A DNA stretch of 64,000 nt from Nemertoderma westbladi (Eukaryota > Xenacoelomorpha > Nemertodermatida > Nemertodermatidae). The notes below the pieces were generated by a model, which worked only from the letters and a program-made list of their open reading frames with translations, searched no databases and had not been told where the DNA came from. A program made the translations under genes and the position numbers. Positions 1 through 10,545 of the stretch are shown one piece after another; the first letter of the stretch is position 1, and each line of letters begins with the position of its first letter. The stretch spans positions 1 through 64,000 of the forward strand of contig JAUCBJ010002765.1 of NCBI GenBank assembly GCA_032718475.1, written 5' to 3'.

Positions 1-359
1 CTTCTACTACTATCCCGTTCCAGAAAAGTCCGTGTTGCGACCGTGATTACATTTGTCGCCGGGATCCCGGTTTTTCGGGATAGGGATCGGTTTAAACACT
101 ATTATATAATTTAAAAGGACTAAAAGGTTTAAATAATAGCTAAATTATAACTGTAGTTTCCTCTGGGGAGTAAATTCCTGGGGGGTCCGAGCACTAATAT
201 ATACTAATTCCTCATACTATGAGCGTAATAATCCCTGGCATAACGGCGGAATAAAACTTTACTTTCATTTTTAATATAATTATTATGTGTAGGGCTAAAT
301 TTAATATTAATATTAAATGATATATAATTATATTAATATTAAATATATTTAATTCCTAG
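1..359. other. non-coding, probable SMARCAD1 intron
   Basis: I see no coding exon here. The sequence is AT-rich with TATTAAT runs at 270-352 and ends in an AG (358-359) that serves as acceptor for the exon at 360. It is probably the intron upstream of that exon; earlier SMARCAD1 exons would lie outside the window. Confidence 0.4.
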
Positions 360-516
360 GTTTTTACGGGCGTTGCCAAGGGGAGCTGCACCGCTCCCAC
401 TCCCCAGGAGAAGTCAGATAAACAACCGAGTGCCTCCGAACGGGAGAGGATTGAGCACGCTAAGAATAATGGCCACGTTCGTACTGCGGAGGTTAAAGAA
501 GGACGTTATGAAACAG
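360..516 (+). CDS. SMARCAD1: SMARCAD1-like penultimate exon, carrying a 2-nt frameshift
   Basis: This exon encodes the segment just before the conserved LP-x-K stretch of SMARCAD1 (Fun30-type SNF2 remodeller, an ATP-driven nucleosome-sliding enzyme in the nucleus). Up to about 468 one frame reads ERERIEHAK, close to the EKERIAHAK of vertebrate SMARCAD1. From about 470 a different frame reads IMATFVLRRLKKDVMKQ, matching the family's FILRRVK-EVLKQ. The two frames differ as if two bases were missing near 467-470. The exon ends AAACAG followed by donor GTGGGT (517), in phase 0. It joins exactly to the next exon, whose first codons are TTG CCG, giving the family's KQ-LP junction. Length is 157 nt and would be 159 without the lesion. 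The start at 360 (acceptor CCTAG) is the less certain end. Confidence 0.75.
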
Positions 517-924
517 GTGGGTCCCTGTACTGAACTGGGAAGTAGATAAAAGGATTTTGATAGTAAGAGTATTCAAGCTGGGGAGTAGAACAATGGTACC
601 CTTCCTTCTTATCTTCAGTAGCCCCTAAAAAAACTATTATTGGTGTTTTGGGTGAATTAGTGGTTTCGTATTATTATAACTTTTGTTGGCTTGTCCTGCC
701 TAAATTAGTAGCTAGAGTGTTTAATTAATCATTGCGGCCGTGATGGTTAATGGTTAATATACACTACCCTTTCATTGTAGCGAGTGGTTAAAGACGGCCA
801 AGTACTGTAGGATTGGGCACAGTGGCCGCATATGGTGGTATTGACAGATGGGAGGCCATGAGGAGGTAAATTGCGGACATACAAGATATCAGGTAGTAAT
901 TCCAAGTCTATCTTTTACCTGAGC

Positions 925-995
925 CGCTAGCTGAATGGTTAGAGCGTCAGACTTCCAAACCGGAGGTCACCAGTTCGATCCCTCCTGGACTTCAT
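925..995 (+). repeat. tRNA-like sequence (degenerate, SINE head or tRNA pseudogene)
   Basis: An A box (TAGCTGAATGG) and a B box (AGTTCGATCCC) sit at tRNA spacing, with a TCC triplet where the anticodon would be. The anticodon and T stems do not pair well, so a working tRNA is unlikely. It is more likely the head of a tRNA-derived SINE or a decayed tRNA-Gly-like gene. Confidence 0.4.
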
Positions 996-1035
996 TGTCG
1001 ACTGTTCCCAACAAAAGTTAAAAAGAAACTAGAAT

Positions 1036-2046
1036 CACTATTTCCTGATTGGTTTTAAACAGGTTACCTAGCAACGGCAACCATCAACCACAAACAGCTG
1101 GATAAAATAGCAGTTGACCTTAAAACAACTAGAGTCACAATGCGCAAACACAGGGCCAGTGACAAAACTGACAGCAGCCGTTAAATTGACAAACACTGTG
1201 GGGCTAGTCACGAAAGTGCGCGAGCTTAGAATACGGGTACTAATCTCAACTTTGCGTCCATCAGCCGGTCTGCCTGTCGCTGGTCGGTCGGTCCGTCTAA
1301 TCTTTGAATTCTGATAGAGTAACTCAGCGAATATTTTATGAAATTAATACACAAGTTGAAAGTCAAAAGTTTAGAAAGTTTTCAGAATTTTGGCGTTGTG
1401 CATTCAAGTGGTCCGCCGCTAGGAGGCGCTAAATATAGGCTTAATAACTTTTGAACAACTTCATAGATTTTGAGTGACCTATGTATGGAGTTCATTTTAA
1501 TTGTTTAGATCTAATACTGGGAAACAGTCCTGTCCAAAAAAACTCCATTTGTATACAAACAACAATTAAGCAGTTGTAGTGGAGAGTTGCAGAGATTAAC
1601 AATTAATATTATTAATATTATATATTATTAATAATAATAATAATTAATAATATTATATCAATTAATATTATAATTAATATACACCATGTCCCAGAATATA
1701 GTATGGTAGGTAATTCGGCGTCCAAAATTTTGCCCCCTAATTTTTCTACAAAATATTAATGAGATTGCGAATGAGAATGAGATTAATGAGATTAGTTCCA
1801 CCTCCCTCCTCCTTCGTGGGTGAGTCAGAATTTTTATTTTTGCTTTCAATCTTTAGCTACAAGCGTTTGAAAAAGGTGTCTCCGGCGATATTACACCAAT
1901 CCCACCGCAGTTACTCTTCAACCTTATAGCTGTCTGTTGGTACTAATGGAAGGCTGGCCCTGGCCCCTCTTGCTCATTAATATGGTATTTTGAGTCCAGC
2001 TGATGCGTTGCTAGGTACCCCGTTTAAATCCAATCAGGAAATAGTG
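1036..2046. mobile_element. degenerate inverted-repeat element
   Basis: 1036-1102 and 1995-2046 are imperfect inverted repeats: CACTATTTCCTGATTGG at the left reappears as its complement CCAATCAGGAAATAGTG at the right, and both arms carry CAGCTGGA/TCCAGCTG internally. The interior has no long reading frame. It reads as an old non-autonomous DNA transposon. No clean target duplication was found, so the true ends may lie further out. Confidence 0.5.
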
Positions 2047-2110
2047 ATATTTGTTGTTTTAAGGCCCCTCTTCTCTTCTAGTTGACTACCAAGATTATAG
2101 TCATTTTGAT

Positions 2111-4350
2111 GGCCTCTAGTAAAGAGGAGCTTTGGGTTGCCTTTAGTAGAGAGAAGCCTTCGGGTTGCCTCTAGTAGAGAGTAGCCTTCGGGTTGCCTCT
2201 AGTAGAGAGGAGCCTTCGGGTTGCCTCTAGTAGAGAGGAGCCTTCGGGTTGCCTCTAGTAGAGAGGAGCCTTCGGGTTGCCTCTGGTAGAGAGGAGCCTT
2301 CGGGTTGCCTCCGGTATAGATGAGCCTTTGGGTTGCCTCTGGTAGAGAGGAGCCTTCATGTTGCCTCCGGTAGAGAGGAGCCTTCGGGTTACCTCCAGTA
2401 GGGAGGAGCCTTTGGGTTGCCTCCAGTAGATAGGAGCCTTCGGGTAGCCTCCGGTAGAGAGGAGCCTTCGGGTTGCCTCCGTTAGAGAGGAGCCTTCGGG
2501 TTGCCTCCGTTAGAGAGGAGCCTTCTAGTTGCCTTCAGTAGAGAGGAGCCTTAGGGTTGCCTCCGGTAGAGAGGAGCCTTCGGATTGCTTCCGGTAGAGA
2601 GGAGCCTTCAGGTTGCCTCCAGTAGAGAGGAGCCTTCATGTTGCCTCCAGTAGAGAGGAGCCTTCGGGTTGCCTCCATTAGAGAGGAGCCTTCGGGTTGC
2701 CTCCAGTAGAGAGGAGCCTTCATGTTGCCTCCAGTAGAGAGGAGCCTTCTGGTTGCCTCCATTAGAGAGGAGCCTTCATGTTGCCTCCAGTAGAGAGGAG
2801 CCTTCGGGTTGCCTCCATTAGAGAGGAGCCTTTGGGTTGCCTCCGGTAGAGATGAGCCTTTGGGTTGCCTCCAGTAGAGGAGCCTTCGGGTTGCCTCCAT
2901 TAGAGAGGAGCCTTCGGGTTGCCTCCAGTAGAAAAGAGCCTTCGGGTTGCCTCCAGTAGAGAGAACCCTTCGGTTTGCCTCCGGTTGTGAGGAGCCTTCG
3001 GGTTGCCACCGGGTAGAGAGGAGCCTTCGGGTTGCCTCATATAGAGAGGAGCCTTCGGGTTTCCTCCGGTAGAGAGGAGCCTTCGGGTTGCCTCCGGTAG
3101 AAAGGATCCTTTGGGTTGCCTCCAGTATAGATGAACCTTCGGGTTGCCTCTGGTAGAGAGGAGCCTTCAGGTTGCCTCCTAAAGAGAGGTGCCTTTGGGT
3201 TGCCTCCGGTAGAGAGTAGCCTTCGGGGTGCCTCCTGTAGAGAGGAGCCTTCGGGTTGCCTCCTATAGAGAGAAACCTTTGGGTTGCCTCCTATAGAGAG
3301 AAGCCTTTAGGTTGCCTCCAGTAGAGGACCCTTCGGGTTGCCTCCGGTAGAGAGGAGCCTTTGGGTTGCCTAGAGTAGAGAGGAGCCTTCGGGTTGCCTC
3401 CTATAGAGAGGAACCTTTGGGTTGCCTCCAGTAGAGAGGAGCCTTCGGGTTGCCTCCTATAGAGAGGAGCCTTTGGGTTGCCTCCAGGAGAGGACCCTTC
3501 GGGTTGCCTCCGGTAGAGAGGAGCCTTTGGGTTGCCCCCTGTATAGAGGAGCCTTCGGGTTGCCTCCAGTAGAGAGGAGCCTTTGGGTTGCCTCTGGTAG
3601 AGATGAGCCTTTGGGTTGCCTCCTGTATAGAGGAGCCTTCGGGTTGCCTCCAGTAGAGAGGAGCCTTCGGGTTGCCTCCTATAGAGAGGAGCCTTTGGGT
3701 TGCCTCCAGTAGAGGACCCTTCGGGTTGCCTCCGGTAGAGAGGAGCCTTTGGGTTGCCTCCTGTATAGAGGAACCTTCGGGTTGCCTCCAGTAGAGAGGA
3801 ACCTTTGGGTTGCCTCCAGTAGAAAGGAGCCTTCGGGTTGCCTCCTATAGAGAGGAGCCTTTGGGTTGCCTCCAGTAGAGGACCCTTCGGGTTGCCTCCG
3901 GTAGAGAGGAGCCTTTGGGTTGCTTCCTGCATAGAGGAGCCTTCGGGTTGCCTCCTCCATTAGAGAGGAGCCTTTGGGTTGCCTCTGGTAGATATGAGCC
4001 TTTGGGTTGCCTCTGGTAGAGATGAGCCTTTGGGTTGCCTCCAGTAGAGGAGCCTTCGGGTTGCCTCGGTAGAGAGGAGCCTTTGGGTTGCCTCCTGTAT
4101 AGAGGAGCCTTCGGGTTGCCTCCAGTAGAGAGGAACCTTTGGGTTGCCTCCAGTAGAGAGGAGCCTTCGGGTTGCCTCCAGTAGAGAGGAACCTTTGGGT
4201 TGCCTCCAGTAGAGAGGAGCCTTCCGGTTGCCTCTGGTAGAGAGGAGCCTTCGGGTTGCCTCTGGTAGAGAGGAGCCTTCGGGTTGTTTCCGGTAGAGTG
4301 GAGCCTTTGGGTTGTCTCCTGTAGAGAGGAGCCTTTGCGTTGCCTCCGGT
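2111..4350. repeat. 28-bp minisatellite, about 80 copies
   Basis: The unit is close to GAGGAGCCTTCGGGTTGCC followed by TCCAGTAGA. Successive GGGTTGCCT words are 28 bp apart (e.g. 2161 and 2189). Variants alternate CTTCGGG/CTTTGGG and CCTCCAG/CCTCTGG. Some units lack a few bases (for example GTAGAGGACCC near 3325, 3490 and 3713), and these recur with the same neighbours, which suggests higher-order duplication. Since 28 is not a multiple of 3, reading frames cycle through all phases and stay open on both strands. The predicted proteins of 60-230 residues here are artefacts of that. Confidence 0.95.
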
Positions 4351-4354
4351 GTGG

Positions 4355-6797
4355 AGGTCCAATCGACGAGAAGTGGTCCCAGGGGAAAAAATATTTTTTC
4401 CTTCTTATCATGTCATTGCATATCTTTTAATAAAACATAGAAGATCGAATTTTCTAGAACAGTGATTGTTTCTTAGTCATTCCATGTTATATTGAAAATA
4501 TTTGACTTCAAAGTGTGCCCTAATTGTAGTTATCAAAATAAAAATTGCACTTATTATGAATTTGGCTGGAAATGATAAAAGAATTCATGTTTACTAAAAC
4601 TTTTCTTGTCATTACATAAGTATTAAAGTCGAATGTAAGGAAAAACATCAAAAATGTAATTCTGGATAATATAGTTGTGACCAACTTTGGGAATGAAATG
4701 TTACTTTTCGCTTGTAACACACGTAACATAATATAACTAAAAGTTTCAATTTCTAAGCTTCCACTACATTTGGTAAGCCATGGTTTGGTTAAGCATACAA
4801 AGCAAGAATGTTATGTGCTCTAAAATGCCACAAAGAGTAAGTTATGCGAATACTGAATTACGACACTATATTCTGGGACATGGTGTATTCGCATACTTAC
4901 TCTTTGTGGCATTTTAGAGCACATAACATTCTTACTTTGTATGCTTAACCAAACCATGGCTTACCAAATGTAGTGGAAGCTTAGAAATTGAAACTTTTAG
5001 TTATATTATGTTACGTGTGTTACAAACGAAAAGTAACATTTCATTCCCAAAGTTGGTCACAACTATATTATCCAGAATTACATTTTGGATGCTTTTCTTC
5101 ACATTAGGCATTAATACTTATACAATGACAAGACTAATTTTAGTAAACATCAAATTCTTATCATTTTGAGCCAAATTCAAAATATGGGCAATTTTCATTG
5201 TGATAACATGTGGCTGGCCACGAGAAAAGGGACCTTATGTCACCGGAGGTCGATTTTGATTTATTTGGCCTATGAGATGCAGAATTTTCCAGAGATTTTA
5301 ACAAAAAAAACGGTGTCTCAATATCTATTTCCAAAAAAAGGTTATAGCGATTTATGTGAAGGTAAATCGGGTAGTTCTTTTCAAAATAGTGTTGTTATTA
5401 AAAAAAATGGAAAATATTAATATATCATCATAGCAATTCTTACTATATAGTTTGGCAGCTCAATGTTATTCGGCTTTTTATACAACTTTTAACACTTTGA
5501 AACTATTAATATTGTTCATGAACTATGTAACTAATTGCAAAACATGCAACAAAAAACATGTAACCAAAATTTTTTTTTTAATTTAAAATTTTTTCAAAAA
5601 GATAAATTTTTCTTCAAAAAAGTTTTTTTTTTTACAAACTTTAAAATTATTCGTATTTTGAATTCTTTATTGGGAGTGTTGTACATGTTTGATCTACCTT
5701 GTCCCACCCATATTTTAGATGGTGTCTAGAAAATTTCAAAACAAACGGACAGGAATTAAGAAAATGACAAGCAATTTACATTCTATAACATTATCGCCCC
5801 CTAGCGGTAGACTCTTGAAAATTACAGCCTGGAATTCATTCTTCAGTGTCAATTAATATCGCAGTAGGTGCTTACAAAATTTCAGAACCAACGAACAGAT
5901 ATTACCAAAATGACAGCCATATTGCATTTAAAAAATAACTGTAGGCCTACTACAGTACTGTACCTACAGTACACTGTATTTTAGTACAATTTATTGCAGT
6001 CCTAAATTCAGACATGAAAACCCTAAAGCAGTGTGATATACAACACTGCAACATCTTATATTGCTTCCTGTAATTAGTTAGAGAGTATATTGAATATCAG
6101 AACCAATTTGAATTTCCCTCATCGTTTTATACATTTCTAAATTGATAATCCAATTAAATTTGTTCAAAAATAGAGGGAAACTTTAAACGCGATTATCTCA
6201 GAATCAGGTTTTGCGACATAAGGTCCCTTTTCTCGTGGCCAGCCAATAACATTGAATGACCAAAAAACAATCACTGTTCTAGAAAATTTGATCTTCTATG
6301 TTTTATTATATAAAACATATATTTGTATACAATATGAATGAACATAATTTAATTGGCAAATGAAGTAGTGGTCTTAAATGTAACACATGTAACGTAACAC
6401 ACGTAACGAGAGTCACTCGCATTTTTTGTCTACTACTTTAGTCAGAATTGGATTTATTACCTGCAACTATGTTATTTATCATTTTAGATAACTAATTATA
6501 TCGGATAGTCACTGATCTGCATTACTAATACTCTTGATTTTCATGAAATTTAACTTACATTATTTGTCCAATTTTGGGTGCATTTCATGTGTAACACACG
6601 TAACACTTTCTTTAAATGCTTACTGAGAATCTAATATTTACTTTTGTTAAATAATATTTCACATATAGAACATGAAATAACCAAACAATTATACAGAAAC
6701 TATAAGTTATTGTTTGTGAAGTGTTTTCTAATAAAATTTGCTTGATGAACTTCAAAAATCGTATCAGGATGAAACACACGTAACATGGAATGGACCT
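4355..6797. mobile_element. fold-back element inserted in the 28-bp minisatellite
   Basis: It lies inside the 28-bp array, with about three more units at 6798-6888. Its ends carry short inverted AGGTCCA (4355) and TGGACCT (6791). Large inverted arms are 4429-4853 (left) and 4885-5210 continuing at 6246 to about 6306 (right), separated by a 31-bp spacer (4854-4884). The right arm lacks about 38 bp present in the left arm, between two ATAAC words, and is split by the MITE at 5211-6245. The motif GTAACACACGTAAC recurs at 4713, about 6390 and about 6590, with partial copies elsewhere. No transposase is encoded. Confidence 0.75.
5211..6245. mobile_element. hAT-like MITE nested in the fold-back arm
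   Basis: Perfect 31-bp terminal inverted repeats at 5211-5241 (starting TGGCTGGCCACGAGAAAAGG) and 6215-6245 define a 1035-bp element. Flanks are ATAACATG (5203-5210) and ATAACATT (6246-6253), an 8-bp target duplication with one mismatch, as expected for hAT. Both flanks belong to the right arm of the surrounding fold-back element, so this insertion is younger. The interior is AT-rich and non-coding. Confidence 0.8.
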
Positions 6798-6945
6798 GGA
6801 GAGGATCTTTCGGGTTGCCTCCAGTAGTAGGAGCCTTCTTCGGGTTGCCTCGGATAGAGAGGAGCCTTTGGGTTACCTCCGGAACTGTGACCAACTATCA
6901 CAATATTTTAATCGAATAGAATATAATGTGTTCTATTTATTTTAG

Positions 6946-8676
6946 TTGCCGGCGAAAGTGGAAACAGTCGAGTTTGTATCGATGACTGAGCGCCAACAGC
7001 TGCTCTATTCCACGATGAAACGGAGTCTCGGTAAATCGATACGTAGTGAGGATGGCGGCGCCGGTACAACGTCCATAGCGGGAGCCTTGATGCAACTACG
7101 GAAGGCGGCCAATCACCCGCTGCTGCATCGCTCTCTCTACACCGATAAAAAGATCAGCTCTATCGCCAAGGTCATCATTAAAGAGGACGTTAAGGACCGA
7201 GTCCTGGAGCACTGGATCGAGGACTTATCCGTGATGTCCGACTTCGAGATCCACACTGTGTGCAGCAAATACAACTCGTTACGCCGCCAGCGGCTTAAAA
7301 CCGAACAAATTATCCAGTCGGGTAAGTTTTCCTATTTGGACGATAAACTCCCCGAGCTGCTGGCTGGCGGTCATCGCGTGTTGATATTCAGTCAGTTCGT
7401 CATCATCCTAGACATAGTTGAGCCGTACTTACAGCACCGCGGTTACCGGTACCTCAGACTGGATGGCTCCACTCCGGTACTTGACAGACAGTCTATGATC
7501 GACGACTTTAATACAGATGATAAACTCTTTATATTCCTGATCTCGACGCGCGCTGGAGGTCTTGGCATCAACCTCACCGCCGCAGATACTGTAATCCTCC
7601 ACGACTTAGACTTCAACCCTTACAACGATAAACAGGCTGAGGACCGATGCCATCGAGTGGGTCAAAATAAGGAAGTCGAAGTCATTAAATTAGTTAGTAA
7701 AGGTACCATAGAGGAAGGGATCAAGTCGATAGCCGATGGTAAGCTGAAGTTGGAGCAGGATATGTGTCTGAGACGCGACGACACAGAGTTCGAGATGGAT
7801 CTGGCCGGGTTGCTGAGGGAAGCCGTTGTCTGTAAAGAGACGGGAGGAGTCGCCCCCAAGCGTGCGGGGTTGAGGGCAACCAAAGTGGTTAATCTGGATG
7901 TGAGTAGGGTGAGAGGGATAGATGAGGAGACGCAAGAGGTGGACAGTATAAATAGTGACGATTTAGAAAGCGGCAGGAGTAGTGAGATGGACGAGGGTAA
8001 GGGGGGGAAGGACAAGGCTTCAACAACTGGGGATAAGGACAATGTTTCATCAGCTGGAGAGAAGGACAAGGGTTCATCACCCGGAGAGAAGGACAAGGGT
8101 TCATCAGCTGGAGAGAAGGACAAGGGTTCATCAGCTGGAGAGAAGGACAAGGGTTCATCAGCTGGAGAGAAGGACAAGGGTTCATCAGCTGGAGAGAAGG
8201 ACAAGGGTTCATCAGCTGGAGAGAAGGACAAGGGTTCATCAGCTGGAGAGAATGACAAGGCTTCATCAGCTGAAGAGAAGGACAAGGGTTCATCAGCTGG
8301 AGAGAAGGACAAGGGTTCATCAGCTGGAGAGAAGGACAAGGGTTCATCACCCGGAGAGAAGGACAAGGGTTCATCAGCTGGAGAGAAGGACAGGGGTTCA
8401 TCAGCTGGAGAGAAGGACAAGGGTTCATCAGCTGGAGAGAAGGACAAGGGTTCATCAGCTGGAGAGAGGGACAAGGGTTCATCAGCTGGAGAGAAGGACA
8501 AGGGTTCATCAGCTGGAGAGAAGGACAAGGGTTCATCAGCTGGAGAGAAGGACAGGGGTTCATCAGCTGGAGAGAAGGACAAGGGTTCATCAGCTGGAGA
8601 GAAGGACAAGGGTTCATCACCCGGAGAGAAGGACAAGATATTCAGATCTTCAAACAAATTGAAATCAACAAGATGA
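6946..8676 (+). CDS. SMARCAD1: SMARCAD1-like terminal exon: helicase C lobe plus repeat tail
   Basis: This is the last exon of a SMARCAD1/Fun30 SNF2-family ATPase. It starts after acceptor TTTTAG with TTG CCG and runs 576 codons to TGA at 8674. Residues about 1-120 are the linker after the first lobe (LRKAANHPLLHR is diagnostic). Residues about 126-265 are the second RecA lobe, with motif IV HRVLIFSQF, RYLRLDGST, motif V STRAGGLGINLTAAD, and motif VI DRCHRVGQ containing the arginine fingers. The family normally ends near residue 300 (LKLEQDM and a short acidic stretch). Here it continues about 275 residues, mostly 23 copies of a 9-residue GSSAGEKDK-type repeat (residues 358-564), then a short basic end. 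The exon has no introns, unlike the multi-exon vertebrate gene. The sequence of the helicase part looks intact. Confidence 0.9.
   Translation: MPAKVETVEFVSMTERQQLLYSTMKRSLGKSIRSEDGGAGTTSIAGALMQLRKAANHPLLHRSLYTDKKISSIAKVIIKEDVKDRVLEHWIEDLSVMSDFEIHTVCSKYNSLRRQRLKTEQIIQSGKFSYLDDKLPELLAGGHRVLIFSQFVIILDIVEPYLQHRGYRYLRLDGSTPVLDRQSMIDDFNTDDKLFIFLISTRAGGLGINLTAADTVILHDLDFNPYNDKQAEDRCHRVGQNKEVEVIKLVSKGTIEEGIKSIADGKLKLEQDMCLRRDDTEFEMDLAGLLREAVVCKETGGVAPKRAGLRATKVVNLDVSRVRGIDEETQEVDSINSDDLESGRSSEMDEGKGGKDKASTTGDKDNVSSAGEKDKGSSPGEKDKGSSAGEKDKGSSAGEKDKGSSAGEKDKGSSAGEKDKGSSAGEKDKGSSAGENDKASSAEEKDKGSSAGEKDKGSSAGEKDKGSSPGEKDKGSSAGEKDRGSSAGEKDKGSSAGEKDKGSSAGERDKGSSAGEKDKGSSAGEKDKGSSAGEKDRGSSAGEKDKGSSAGEKDKGSSPGEKDKIFRSSNKLKSTR
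8017..8637 (+). repeat. 27-bp coding minisatellite, 23 units
   Basis: In-frame 27-bp units encode GSSAGEKDK with few substitutions. The first unit (ASTTGDKDN) is the most divergent. A GSSPGEKDK variant falls at units 3, 13 and 23, ten units apart, hinting at duplication of a 270-bp block. The encoded tail is low-complexity, hydrophilic and rich in Ser, Gly, Glu and Lys, so probably disordered. All three forward frames and the reverse strand stay open across it; only the SMARCAD1 frame is meaningful. Confidence 0.95.
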
Positions 8677-8923
8677 CAATTTAAAAAAAACGATACCTGC
8701 GATTCTTACTAAATTAAAACAAATTTCTTAGCAGTTATTTATTTATTTGGTAGGAATAATAATGTAGATGGGGGGGGGGGGGGGGGTTGGTGAGCTGTTT
8801 TCTCACGCCATTGCAATAGTATATCAACATTAATGTTAATTATTTATAGTTAACATTAACACCAGCCATTACCTGTCTGTATGGTATTTATGTGAGTGAG
8901 TGAATGATAGCATTGCTAAACAC
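8677..8923. other. SMARCAD1 3' flank with poly-G run
   Basis: AT-rich sequence with a 17-base G run near 8771-8787. I see no clear AATAAA signal close to the SMARCAD1 stop. 8916-8923 (CTAAACAC) is the left target duplication of the next element. Confidence 0.5.
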
Positions 8924-9314
8924 TAGGGATGCAACAGAGCTAAAATTTAATCCGGAGCCGGAGCCTGGAGGTTTATCCAGGTTACAATATGAGGTCCGGC
9001 CGGAGTCGGAGCCGGAGATTTGGGGATTGATAATTCCAATTTAATTTTATAGTAGAAGCACACAGATATGAGTTCATGAGACGGGGGGGGGGGGGGGGGG
9101 GGGGGTTGACGCAAATTCTTTCTCGGCGAATTAATAATTCGCCTCAATGTTAAATTATCAATTAAGGGAAATGAGCCGTTTACAGTGGCATGTTATTCTA
9201 TAACCAAAACAATAAACTAAATTTAATAGAACAGTTTGATTACAGTTTTATTTTTAGGAGTAATCAGCTGTTATTTGTGTCGATTTCCCGAAATATTGTT
9301 ATTGCATAAATAAA

Positions 9315-10143
9315 TCGATGGTGTTTTATCATAACGACTCAAATGTCATTTTTGTCAAAATAGAGTTTTGGTGTTTTTTGGCATATTTAGACTTCTACGA
9401 ATCTTCTATTAAAGTATTAGAGCCTAGAGTTGTTGCGTGTGCTTGAGTTACAGCGCATTTCAGAAAATTGCATAACCACTCAAATGCCAATTTTACATTA
9501 AGTCAAGGGAAACGGCTTTTTTTTCATAACCACTTAAACCCATAGCCCATCATTACAGATAAGGAGATGGTGATTGAAACTCGTCCCTTACAGACTCAAT
9601 ATACTATCAATGGGCGGGAAATTCGAATTGTAACTACTATAAGTACTTCTTTACATGACTGTTTTTTCAGATTTCAGATTAAATAAATATTTTACATTTT
9701 TAATTGACATTTAATTGAATACCGGTAATTGTGTTTGTTCAAACAATGCACTGTATTGGTCATGAAGTCCAGGTTTTATGGAGCCGAAGGTGATGGATAG
9801 GAGGAAAGATAGTTAGCAGTTCATGAAAAGACTGTCTCGGACAGATTTCACTGATTGTTTTGTTCGTATGCCTAACATATTAATAGATATGTCGTTATGA
9901 AAAATCACAATTTAAGTGAAAAAATTTTGCATAACCACTCAAATCCTAAAAAAACATCGATAAATTGGTTAAATGTCACTAAAAATCCTAATTGTGGTGT
10001 TTTACCGCATGAAAGATTTATTATCTACCTTATGAAACCAAAAATTATCTCTTAGGTACCATAGGGGAATTAGAATGTAGAAAAATGCTCCCCTGAACAA
10101 TTAGGTTTTTGAGTGTTGAGTGGTTATGATAAAACACCATCGA
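9315..10143. mobile_element. nested inverted-repeat element
   Basis: TCGATGGTGTTTTATCATAA at 9315 is matched in inverse near 10116-10143. The phrase CATAACCACTCAAATG, part of the terminal repeat, recurs internally near 9471, 9520 and 9930, so the interior is built of repeated terminal modules. No coding capacity and no convincing target duplication were seen. Confidence 0.55.
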
Positions 10144-10545
10144 AATATAACATACTAAAAATTATAAATGAAAACTACTGGATACTGTTATAAAAGCAAA
10201 GAGCAATTCTTGAATTATTTTATAAATAGTATGTTGTGAATAAAATAGTTGTAGAATTATAAGTATTTAAACCGATTATTTTACACAAATTCAACAAACT
10301 ATCTATATAATTTTAATGTTGTTGTTCAAATATTTAATCAATTTCACAAGGGAGGTGGTGTCAGAAAACTTAAGAAAAACAAGCTGTACCTGCAACCAAT
10401 CAGTTTCAAACCACATTTGATTAAGTTAACTAACTATGATATTCGCATTATTCATAAATCAAAGAAACTTATTTATTACATGTGAAAAAAGTTATACTTT
10501 TTACCATGTAATACGTGGAACTACTGGACATAACATATTAAAATG

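Larger units (their letters stand above)
517..6945 (+). other. SMARCAD1: SMARCAD1 intron, 6.4 kb
   Basis: The intron runs from donor GTGGGT at 517 to acceptor TTTTAG ending at 6945 and joins two phase-0 exons. Its contents, in order, are a tRNA-like Pol III box pair (about 925-995), a degenerate terminal-inverted-repeat element (1036-2046), a 28-bp minisatellite (2111-4350), a fold-back element (4355-6797) with a nested MITE, and three leftover minisatellite units up to 6888. 517-920 holds nothing I recognise. Confidence 0.7.

Noticed and set aside
925-995. Functional tRNA-Gly(TCC)
   Set aside because: A and B boxes are good but the stems do not pair, so only tRNA-like ancestry is supported.
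2111-4350. Possible CRISPR-like array
   Set aside because: Units follow one another without unique spacers, and the DNA is eukaryotic. It is an ordinary minisatellite.
5535-5729. 64-codon Phe/Lys-rich frame
   Set aside because: It comes from poly-A/T tracts in a MITE interior.
7662-8657. 331-codon minus-strand frame (and two other-frame proteins) over the SMARCAD1 tail
   Set aside because: They are shadows of the 27-bp repeat; only the plus frame joins the helicase domain.
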